Of a stretch of 64,000 bases of DNA, positions 27,208-36,685 are shown piece by piece. Under the pieces are notes generated by a model. The model worked only from the letters and a program-made list of their open reading frames with translations. It did not search any database and was not told the origin of the DNA. A program made the position numbers and the translations under genes. The DNA is from Marisa cornuarietis (Eukaryota; Mollusca; Gastropoda; Architaenioglossa; Ampullariidae), in contig SMMW01000046.1 of the NCBI GenBank assembly GCA_004794655.1, forward strand, positions 5,505,501 to 5,569,500, in the 5' to 3' direction. Numbering within the stretch: position 1 is the first letter of the stretch; every line of letters begins with the position of its first letter.

Positions 27208-30200
27208 ATGGCGCTTATAAAGCGTTTGAAATCCTCAGAAGCTGGTACAAACGATATCACGGCACATTTGAAATCCTTACAGTTCGAAAGTGTACTTACA
27301 GAAGAAGAAAAACAATTGTTACATTTAAGAGCAAGATCACATGCTCTTTCCGTTTATCAGTGTGCCCAAGCAACTTATTTTTCTAATGTTTTGCATCAAC
27401 TCAGGTGAGGACATTTACACATTTTTATTACAAGCCGGGGTATGGGTGTATTGTGTCCAGCGAACGTTCCTGTGATTTAATTGTCAACTTTCTATCTGCC
27501 ACTGAGGTTGACAGTTTGGGTAACAGAAATGTCGGAGGAGACGTGGTCCTGACATTATAAGAAACAAAGAGATAACATATTCCATGACTTGACTGGACCA
27601 GACGATACAGGATGCTTTGAGGATGGAGAGATGAGGAGAATAGTCCACTTCTTCCTCTCTTTCCGTTCCTAACTCTCCCTCATTCTTTCTCATTGGTACC
27701 ATCTCAGAATATGATGCCCAAATTTGTCTTTTGTTGAAGAGGTGCATCAACAATTTGCTTTGTGTAATAGATTCCTCCCACTCCTCCGCCATTCATTTGA
27801 AGCCACTAGCAACATTTAAGAATACAGAAGAAAATAATAATAATGTTGATTTATATATTGTAATACCATTGAAGGCAGACTGATCTGTGCTTTACAAAAA
27901 TAAAATCAAATAATAATAATAATAATAATAATAATGTGAACTGGTATCAAAAGCAAAAAGCTCATTGCATGCCCAGTGTGGTGCCCAACTTTAATGGACA
28001 GAAAAAGTTCTATCGACACAACTCTTGTTTAAGTATTACATCAGGGGTCAATGTAACTAAAACCTCCTTGATACTTCAGCGACCATGTGATGACTGATGC
28101 AAAGATGCCTATTTAACAGGATCACAGTACAAAAGAGACAGGTCCAGCAATACAAGAAATCTTAGGAAATTAAATCCTTTCGTCTAAGCCACAGGTGAGG
28201 ACCAGGCAGTTAACAAAAGTGGACTCCATAGACAAGCAAACAACTGGACAGTGAAAAAGTTCATGCTTCCCACATGGAGTCAAGTCAATGCGCTTTACAA
28301 GATGCAAAGGGCAGTAGGCAGTGATGCCATATGATAGAGAAGGGCATTACAATCAGGCAATCATACATGCACATGGAATATTCCTAGAAATATGAAAGAA
28401 CACAGAGGAGAAGTTGGAGAAAGTGAGTCAGGGTAAACTAAACTAATTAAACGAGGTGTTTCCAGACCAGAAAGCATAAGTAACAAATTCACTACAGAGC
28501 ACAGATTTAACCAACTATGGATGCCAAAAAGAATGTAGATCTAACAAAAATGCAAAAAGGAGTCAAACCTCATGACATTTTTTTTTCCAAGTACAAGTAA
28601 AACTAAAAGTGTGATGTGTACATAAATCTTCTTATTTATTTCCACAGGGAGTTAAAAAGTCAGCTAAAAAATCCCAGTGTCAAAAGAACTACCAGAATCT
28701 TGCAAAATGAAAGATGTAATAAAGACCCTTTGCATGTTGGAATCTTGGGATGTGGTCGCCTTGGGAGTCAGATAGTACAGTGTTTGCTAACTTATGGAAA
28801 AATCAGTCCTGCAAACATTCAGATTTCCACAAGAAGACCAGAAATACTTGGTGAGCTTTGTATGTTCTTTAAGCTGATTCTAAATAGTTGTGAATCTCAT
28901 TATGTGCTTTTTATGAGCTTATACATTTCTCCTGTCAAATATTGGTGACATTAATATTGTTTGTGAATGAATGTCTTTGCACCAAGGATGGACACTAGAT
29001 TTGCAGCTGTCATGTTTTGAAGATGAATGTAGATTTTCAAACTTTGTTTGAAACCTCCATACATTTAAATGAATATTTTGCTATGTTTGCAGATCACTTT
29101 CAGCAACAAGGTGTTGATTGTTATTGTGACAACATCAAGCTTGTCAGTTCAGTCCATATTATCTTCTTCTGTGTTCTTCCATCCCAGCTGACCGCTGTAG
29201 CTGAGGAAGTAAAAAGTCATATACAATCATCTACTATTGCATTTGTTTTTGCCAGCGGCATTTCACTCAGGAGACTGAAACAAATGTTGAACACATCCAG
29301 CATTCTAAATCCAGAGTTCACCTTTCCAGAGAGAAACCACGATAAAGACTGGAACTACCACACCAGCGTCAGCATGGCACTTGAAAATAAATCCATCGTT
29401 GAAAAGACATGTCCTATCAGTAATACTCTAACAGGTAGTTCAGGTTACTACGATGCTGATAAATATGTTGGAAAATATTTTGAGTAACAAGGCCTTTTTA
29501 GTAATAAACTTGTAAAGATGCTGGAAAGAATGTATACCTCCTGCTAATTAAGGTGTCTTTGGAATCATCCATTTCAAGACTGCTAATACTAAATAGCTAT
29601 TTTGATTTAAAATAATTTGAGGAAAGGACCTTACAAAATTTCTCCCCCTTTTTTATATTGGATGATGAATTCTGCTTGTTGTTTGTGCTGTACTTTCATT
29701 CTGCCAGTCATTTTTTTATTTACTAATATGGCTAGTATACATTAAGATTGATCTGGGATATAATGGTCAGACAAGTTTTACAAGGCTAAGAAAATAGCAA
29801 ATGAATCACAGTTGTTTTTCCTGTCAGCAGATCAGTTGGTGCAAGTAAATCCCATGCTTGCAGTCGCCATGGTGTATGCCTTTGTCAACATGTGTTCTGA
29901 ACTAGGTCTCACAAGGCAGGAAACTTTGCAGGCTGTACACCTGACAGTATTTGGAGAGAATGAACAGAACCCACTAGAAGACAAGCTGACAGTAACAGAT
30001 TTCGGAGGAACAGGCAATACATCTGAGTGAGTGTAGACTAGGTGATATTAAAGTGCCAATGTGTGTTTTTCAATTTGCTTCGTTGTGATATATATATATA
30101 TTTGGTATTTACATGCAGAGAGCATTTGATAAGTAGAGATGACAATTTATTGTAGCACAGAAGCTGTTTAAGCCACACCATAAATAACGAGTGTAGACTA

Positions 30201-30791
30201 TTGTTGATGAAGTTATTCTCAAGACAATGAATCTTTTAAGCATGGTATCTATCGTAATATTAAAGTAGCTGCATAACAAGGGAGAAACAAGGGATCACTA
30301 ATAAGATGATTGAATATGTAAATAATAATAACAATAAAGTCATATAGTGTCAGCCCTATTGGCAAGCCCATGGTGCTTTACAAAACATAATAAATAAGTT
30401 AAAGAAATGCAAGGGTTGTTGTTCTCAGGCAACATTCTGTTAGACATTAGACCAAGATGTTGACCGGTCACAGTTTAGATCTCTGGATCATACAGTCATT
30501 TGTCAAAAGCATAATATAAATGAAACATGAAAACACAGCATCTCCTGAATATTTTTCTCATCATTTAGATTATGTGTCATGATGTTTATAATTGCTGCAT
30601 CCAATGAATGTTTTTGATGATTTATTTGCAGGTCCTTTCCCTACTTTGACCTTATTGAGATCTATGAAAATGAGTCTTATGTAATGCAAAAACTACAGAA
30701 CAGCAGGCATCTTCGACAGACATTCATCAAGCAATACTGGCATGTCTTTGAAGAATACTTACATGCACAAATTTATGGACATTTAGAATAA
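27208..30791 (+). CDS. NOXRED1-like: NADP-dependent oxidoreductase domain protein, NOXRED1-like (ProC-type Rossmann fold)
   Basis: Five exons (27208-27404, 28648-28850, 29093-29434, 29828-30026, 30632-30791) join in phase to 366 residues. The fold resembles pyrroline-5-carboxylate reductase: HVGILGCGRLGSQIV gives the dinucleotide-binding GxGxxG (about residues 100-105), followed by STRRPE, which fits an NADP-type basic pocket after strand beta-2. Then come DHFQQQGV, VFASGISLRRLKQML, and a helical C-terminal part starting near VQVNPMLAVAMVYAFVNMCSELGL. The proline-biosynthesis enzyme's usual MPNTP segment is absent, consistent with NOXRED1 rather than a true P5C reductase; the substrate is unknown. 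An in-frame ATG at 27184 would add eight residues; 27208 was chosen for its ATGGCG context. The exon 4 acceptor may be 29828 or 29831. Retention of intron 3 would end the protein at 29487. Confidence 0.8.
27828..27940 (-). repeat. dispersed repeat with flanking (AAT)n, copy C
   Basis: AATAATAAT, then a TTTATAT motif, then GCTTTACAAAAATAAAA and an (AAT)n run at about 27915-27942. The AATAAT...GTGCTTTACA arrangement recurs at 30320-30395 and 37560-37640, defining a family. The orientation is arbitrary. It lies in NOXRED1 intron 1, whose remainder (27405-28647) shows no exon I can support. Confidence 0.45.
30320..30395 (-). repeat. dispersed AATAAT...GTGCTTTACA repeat, copy D
   Basis: AATAATAATAACAATAAAGTC, then GTCAGCCCTATTGGCAAG, then GGTGCTTTACAAAACATAA. 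It is similar in order to 37560-37640 and lies in the last intron of the NOXRED1-like gene. Confidence 0.5.
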
Positions 30792-30823
30792 ATCATTTTC
30801 ACAGATTTGGGCTAGATCTTTGA

Positions 30824-30829
30824 AATAAA
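30824..30829 (+). terminator. polyadenylation signal of NOXRED1-like gene
   Basis: AATAAA lies 33 nt after the TAA stop. Another AATAAA (30787-30792) overlaps the stop codon itself, so the 3' UTR is probably very short. Confidence 0.5.
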
Positions 30830-30994
30830 TCGCCATCAAAATTTGCAACATTTATAGAGTAATGCCATCTTGTTTGTGGTGCATATTAAAAAGGGGCTCA
30901 GATCATGGATGGCTCAGATCATGGATTATCTTCTTGGTGATGAATCTGTTGATCTTTATATTGCCCCTATGCATGGATGACATAAATCATCTGA

Positions 30995-31024
<30 letters not shown>
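30995..31024. repeat. (ATT)n microsatellite
   Basis: About ten uninterrupted ATT units lie just downstream of the NOXRED1-like gene. Confidence 0.9.
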
Positions 31025-31026
<2 letters not shown>

Positions 31027-31109
31027 AGCAGATTTATAAATCTGAGAGTTGTTTAGATCAATTAAGCAAATGTATGGATTGAATGAACTACACAAGATGA
31101 CTGCATCCT

Positions 31110-31555
31110 AACTGTTCCTGTCATCAGAACAACAGCATATGATCACAGGATTTTTGGTTACTGTGCAGCAAAACAATGGATCTCACTCCCTTTTCATCTC
31201 CGCCACCTTTCTACAACTGAATCCTTCAAATCTGCACTAAAAATGCACCTCTTCCTTGAGTGTTATTCCTAACACAGTCCACACAATACTAGTCCTTTTT
31301 ACCCTCCCCCCTTCCACTCTTGCTACTTTTCTCCCCATCTTTCTCTGCAGAATGACTATTTTCCCTGTTCCTGGTGCGCCTTTTTGTGTTTTCTATCTTT
31401 GTTTTCTTTTTGTCGTCAGTACTGTCGTTTATTCTTCTGTCCCTTGTGTTCTATCCATTTAGTCCATGTCTCTTCACTGTTTTAAGTGCTAAGAGCATGC
31501 TCTTTATAAGTGTGAATATGCGCTATAAAAATCTCCATTTATTATTATTATACAT
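31110..31555 (+). mobile_element. 5'-truncated non-LTR retrotransposon 3' end (CR1/L2-type)
   Basis: From about 31170 the plus strand reads a frame ending in WISLPFHLRHLST, then SFKSALKMHLFLECYS and a stop at 31269. This resembles the extreme C terminus of CR1/L2-type reverse transcriptase proteins. A 3' UTR follows with GCTAAGAGCATGCTC, then GCGCTATAAAAATC and a terminal ATTATTATT run, as expected for these elements. A diverged second copy of the 3' UTR lies at 24940-25245. Confidence 0.65.
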
Positions 31556-32393
31556 AAGTAAGAGTGGGAACATCAGCATGGGTTGCTAAATAAACTACTT
31601 TAGGCTGTTCATGTAATGTGTTTTTTATACATCTGCTTTTGTGTGTATATAAATATAAGATTTGAAAAATTGTTTTTTTATTAGTAAAGAAACTTCTGTA
31701 GATTTGTGTGTGTGTTTCCATGTGCATTCACAGTTGTGGGTGAGGAGCTGTTGGGTTTGCATGCTATGAAAAAATATGCTCGAGCACATATAGCTAAAAA
31801 AAAAAATAAAACATTTTACATTGCATGAAAACCATCAGCAGTCTCCATGGTGAAAGAAACAAAGGCTGATCTGCACGTTTCATTTACTTCATGATAATGT
31901 GGTCAAATCAACTTGCGTGGTGGTCGAATCTGCAAACATTGAATTAACAGGCTCCCTAATTAAGCATTCAAGTAATATGTTAAAATCTTAAATCTGATAA
32001 AATATAATATAATTTGATTAACATCTAGTAAGGAAACCGTCCTGTAAGGTACAGCTATACCGTTAAGAGAGCTCAGGACACCATGACACTATTCACAACC
32101 TGGAAAAGAGGTGGATTTAAGAATAATGGTTGGGTTTGAGGATGAGGGTTCTTTTTTCTGGGTGTATGACGTCCTTAACAACTTTACTTATGTCAATGCG
32201 CGATGGGGCCTTCCAAAGTAATGCTATTTCTGTTGCTATAAACGCTGGTTGTGAAATGCGGTACGAAAATCATTTAAATAAAATAAATTTAATAACACAC
32301 ACACAAGGGAGATCACAATATAGCGTTTCTTTGCTTTAAATGGAGTAGTTTCCCCTGATTAACTGTAACCCACGGTGATGGCGTCTGTTCCAG

Positions 32394-32427
32394 CATGAAC
32401 GTTGATCTACGTAGATCAACGTTCATG
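32394..32427. repeat. perfect 34-bp palindrome
   Basis: CATGAACGTTGATCTAC is followed immediately by its exact reverse complement, with no spacer. It is flanked by a GTTCCAG direct repeat on each side (left 32387-32393, right 32428-32434). It lies about 330 bp upstream of the ankyrin gene's start codon. Confidence 0.95.
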
Positions 32428-32760
32428 GTTCCAGACCAGCTGCGACCATAGTATAGCGCAGATCACGACTAGCATGGAAATAGGCGTACAAACTTGATTA
32501 CTTCTATTATCTTCTTTGGGTATAAGTCCCTTCGAAATAGATGACTTTATTTGCCTTTGATCAGAGGATCCGTCCAAAATACCTTAATTACTTGGTCCAT
32601 AGAATATTACGCTTTACTAATTCGTTTTGAAACAAACTTGTGATTATGTTTTCTATTGTTTTCATAAATGTATCTTCAGAAGCGAATTTGGTAGCAAGAA
32701 ACATATCAGGGCAATTTAGTGAGTATAAATTAAATTTAAAGAGACGATATCTGTGTGAAG

Positions 32761-34223
32761 ATGACCCGCCGATTGTCGAAGTCATGTAATCAGGAGAATA
32801 TCAATGAGCTGATGAAGGCTGCTTCAGAGTGTAATGTCCGACTTCTCAGACAGCTAGTTAGAGAAGGAGCAGCCATCTCTGCTCGCGATAAGCATGGGAA
32901 AAATGTTATATACCATGCCTTTGCAAACACACCTGAAACTAAAGGTAGGTTAGAAAATGAGAGCTCATAATAATTAATTGTTTTATGCTCATATTAATTA
33001 TGCCACGCATTTTGATTTTGTACTATTGTTATCTTTATAGTTATTTTGGCTTTATGATATGGTTTTACTTAAATGTACTTCAAAGCCAGAAGCCAATAGA
33101 AAGCAGTAACTCTGCTACTTTAGTAGAAGTCATTTATGTCTTTTATACACAAGTAAATCAACATTAACATTACCAGCTTATCAATCTTTAGCGGTTAATT
33201 TAGCTGATAATATTGTTTGTCATGTGTTATTCAGAGTTAGTAGAGTTGTTCCAAGTTCTTGGTGAGAATGGAGTCGACTTTAATTCCAATCTGGACTTGG
33301 ATGGATGTTCAGCGTTGATTACTGCTGCCACTCTAGACTGGCCAAAAGTTGTCCAAATCTTAATAGCTTTTGGAGCAGATGTCAATGACCAAGGCATGCC
33401 CAAATATGGTGCTTTTGTCTCCACTGATCTCTCTATGCAAGGGTATGGTGACCAGGACATCCAGTCTGTTGGGGACAAAGATCGTTTCATCTTTTCCAAA
33501 GGCTGTGGACAATCTGTCTCGCCTTTATTATGTGCCATCATGCTCAGAAGACATGTCATCACAAACATTCTTCTGTCAGCTGGAGCAGATTGCCAGCAGA
33601 TGTCTGTGGGTTCTTTCTGGAGAAATTCCAGAATAGGAGCTTGCTCTGTTTGTGATGTCAGTGTTAATGCTATCCACCTAGCAGCCTACAAAGGAGAAGA
33701 TAAGCTCCTTCAAAAACTTTTGGATGTATGCCAGAAGGAGAGTTTAGAAACAAACAGAGACACCAACAAGCCTTTTGTCTCGTGTTTGTCTTCTGTGTAT
33801 GAAATTACACCCCTGTGGCTAGCCCTTCTTAGAGGTGAGACTGATGCTGTGAAAACTCTTCTGGCTTATGACCACCCAAGAGCTCCACCATGTCTCTTTG
33901 GCTCAGGTTTATATATTGCTGTTGAGGAGGGCCATTTTGAGTTGGCAAAGATCCTCATGCTGTCAGGTTACAATATTTATGAGGATATGGAGTGGATTGA
34001 GAGTGAAAGTTATCCAACTGGAAACGAAGACATGAAAGACTTTATCAGAAAGTTTAGCTGTGCGCCACAGACATTGCTGATTATTTGTCGAGATGTTTTG
34101 CGATGTCATATGGGCCCAAGGTTGCCATCTTATCTGAAGATGATTGGTGTACCACAAAAGATCCAAGATCTGCTGTTAGTGAAGGAGATTCTTTCTTGTG
34201 AAGAACTTAATTCTTCTAAATAA
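32761..34223 (+). CDS. ankyrin-repeat protein with SOCS-box-like C terminus (ASB-like)
   Basis: Two exons (32761-32944 and 33235-34223) joined in phase give 390 residues. Ankyrin-like units are visible at about 15-52 (ELMKAASECNVRLLRQLVREGA), 84-112 (DGCSALITAAT..., FGADVN), 147-172 (SPLLCAIMLRRHV..., AGAD), 194-217 (NAIHLAAYKGEDKLLQKLL), 240-262 (TPLWLALLRGETDAVKTLL) and 273-297 (GLYIAVEEGHFELAKILM). The tail (about 330-370) reads PQTLLIICRDVLR...LPSYLKMIGVPQKIQDLLL, which fits a SOCS box: an Elongin C-binding L-xxx-CR-xx-LR helix, then a degenerate Cullin-box-like part. ASB proteins are substrate receptors of Cullin-5/Elongin BC ubiquitin ligases. I cannot assign it to a named ASB. The ATG at 32761 is the first good start; upstream sequence holds stops. 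The gene is compact with a single 290-bp intron. Confidence 0.7.
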
Positions 34224-34364
34224 ATGCAAAAGTTAGTGTACATGGTATATGATGCCAGACATAAAAGCCTTCCACCTTTAAAACTTTCCTGCAAAATTTA
34301 GAAAAGTGTGTGTGTGTTTTCTGACTGCTGTAAAACTTGATTTTTTTCTGGATCATCTATTTAT

Positions 34365-34370
34365 AATAAA
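34365..34370 (+). terminator. polyadenylation signal of the ankyrin gene
   Basis: AATAAA lies 142 nt past the TAA stop, the first canonical hexamer downstream. Confidence 0.5.
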
Positions 34371-36685
34371 AATATTAATTGATAAACACAAAGCTCTGAG
34401 ATTATGCATTCTATCTTAATTATTGTTAAGGATTTTGTTTACTTTGACCCTAGTTCCTTTTTAATTCTGGCTTTGAAATGATTTCTGTTGATTGTTTGGA
34501 TATATTGTATATATTTCACCAGTCCAAAAGTTGCTAAAGCCTGTCTTATAATAAGAAAACCACTGGCCTGTGTACCATCATATTATATCAGACTATTAAC
34601 ATAAACCATTGTTTTTGAGTTAAAAGAGAACAAAAGTTTATCATTAAATAGAAATTATTTGTTGATAGTGACTTCATCATAGTTGTTGGACGATGGTTAT
34701 GTCTATAAGATTATAACGCTATTGACAAAAAAATAAAATAAAAACTTGCATATAATAAATTATAGATACCAACTTGTCATAATGGCATAACCCTGCAGTT
34801 AATGTGTGCATAATATATATATATATATTGGATGGTGTCACAGAAGCTGTCTAGTCTGACAGAGTCTTGAGATTTGAAGGCATTATCTTGGATCAGTTTT
34901 TAGTATAGGCTTAGTGGGTAGGAGTAGGGTTTGTGTTTAGGGTCAGGGTTTGGATATTGACATTACATCACACCTCCTGCACCCAATTTTTTTTATAATA
35001 ATCAGTGACAGTAGGGCTTTGTGCCAAAAAGTTATTGAAGAGATCAAAATTGTATATTAAAGTTGACATATGTTTGAAATACGTTTTTTTAATTCAAAGG
35101 ATTATTGACACTTAAAGGGCTTGGTTAAAGTCACTTTCATCATGCAAAAACCACAGCATGACAAACCTGGCACTGCATTGTTCAAATAAGAGAGTCAAAC
35201 GAGGTGGCCTTTCATCTCTTTTGTGTTCTGGAGCTCAACTCTGTCCGACTCAAGTTTTTCTGTGATTATGAAAAAGGATGTTTGGCTGACGTGTGAAAAA
35301 CGAATTACTTCTTGCATAATCTCTCTCTAACCCTCCTTCCCTTTAACTTTATTACTACTTATTCTTTTAGTACTTAATTATTTTGATTGCTTAGCTTATT
35401 GTTCCCCGTAAAGGCCGAGGGCTAAACGGAAAAAAGCATGTTAATTTTTCTTAGCCTACTTTACCTCTCGTCTTTCTCACGCACACGTCTGCTTAACTCA
35501 GCTTAAGAAGTAACCGGATCCTAATCTAAGCACATATAAAATCATACTAATTAAAACTGATCAGAGAGCTTTCTTTTCAAGGAAAACTTTAGGAAGGCCC
35601 ACGACGCATTGCCATGGGTTGTCATCACAGCATAAAAGCTGGGGGAAAATAAAATCGTAACCCCTACCCAACTACTCTAATCGTAAACCTTAATTCTAGC
35701 CTATTTTCCGGTTTGTAAAAAAAAAGTATTATGGCGTCGTGGGCTTTCCTAAAGTACAGTTGTACCTTTTTTTTTAATTTGTTTGTTCGATTGTTTGACT
35801 GCAAACCTCTGATTCTTGACGTATAACTTGCAGTATTACAATCACTTGCACGGGAGATTATCTTTCCTTGACGGCGGCTCTATTCAATTAACTCCCTTAC
35901 GACGATCTTTCGAAAGAAGATTTGGTAAGTGAATGAAAGAAACAGCTGAAAACACAATCCGAAAATAGCCTGCTTGCTGATCTCATTCGTGCATAGTAAA
36001 TACAACTTAAGGGAGTGATGTTAACTGGAGGTGAGTAAGTGCTTTAAGTACCAATATTTTTAAAGGCTGAATGTGTTTGATTCTTTTAACTTTTGCTTTA
36101 TTTAGGTGCTCTTTTCACTTAAACATGCAGCACGCGTTTCCCTTTATTCGGCCGCAGTTGTTAGACGATTGTAACGATGCATCTGCTTTTACAGGAATCT
36201 TAATTTGTAGTGGGATCGAGCTGACATCAGTTTCTTATAATGCTGTATACGTTGATCACGGTTTGTGTGTGTGTTTTTTTTAATGGTAAAGATTCGCTGG
36301 ACACGTATAATGCATATTATTAGTTCTGGGTACGCCTTCGACATAGTGCAGTCGCGACAGGTATACTTTTTTTGGTTTTCATACACACAGGTATATGTCA
36401 ACTGGATAAGCATTTGTAATAGAAGTATGAGGCGTCGTGCATCCATCATGTATAGTCACATTCAGAAAATAATAATGGGTTTGACTTTTTGTAAATGCAC
36501 TTTAATATTGTAGTTGTTTTGTAGTTATTAAAAAAACTGTTTAATTACTGTTTGACCCTTAATGATTAGTATCTTGAATTGAAAGAAACAGTACAAAGTT
36601 GTATTTTTGTTTGGTTTGATCTATGTTTCTGAGTCATTTATCAAAAGATTTTTCTTGTTTTTGTGCAAGTCTTATTTCAAACAAG
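34371..36685. other. intergenic region and probable leader of the BTBD17-like gene
   Basis: AT-rich DNA without a supported gene. It has a TA run at about 34809-34828, a GGGTAGGAGTAGGGTTTG tract at about 34917-34965 and a MITE-like element at 35586-35755. The promoter and any non-coding first exon of the BTB gene must lie here or slightly left of 36686; I cannot fix them. Confidence 0.5.
35586..35755. mobile_element. MITE-like element with 22-bp terminal inverted repeats
   Basis: Left end 35586-35607 (ACTTTAGGAAGGCCCACGAC and two further bases) and right end 35734-35755 are reverse complements with one mismatch. The internal 126 bp has no open frame and is rich in CCCTAC/TAACC words. No unambiguous target-site duplication is visible. 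Confidence 0.65.

Noticed and set aside
27484..27792. 102-codon minus-strand frame in NOXRED1 intron 1
   Set aside because: No family match and no splice context; may be repeat-derived but cannot be supported.
33227..33568. 113-codon minus-strand frame in the ankyrin gene
   Set aside because: Antisense shadow of the ankyrin coding exon.
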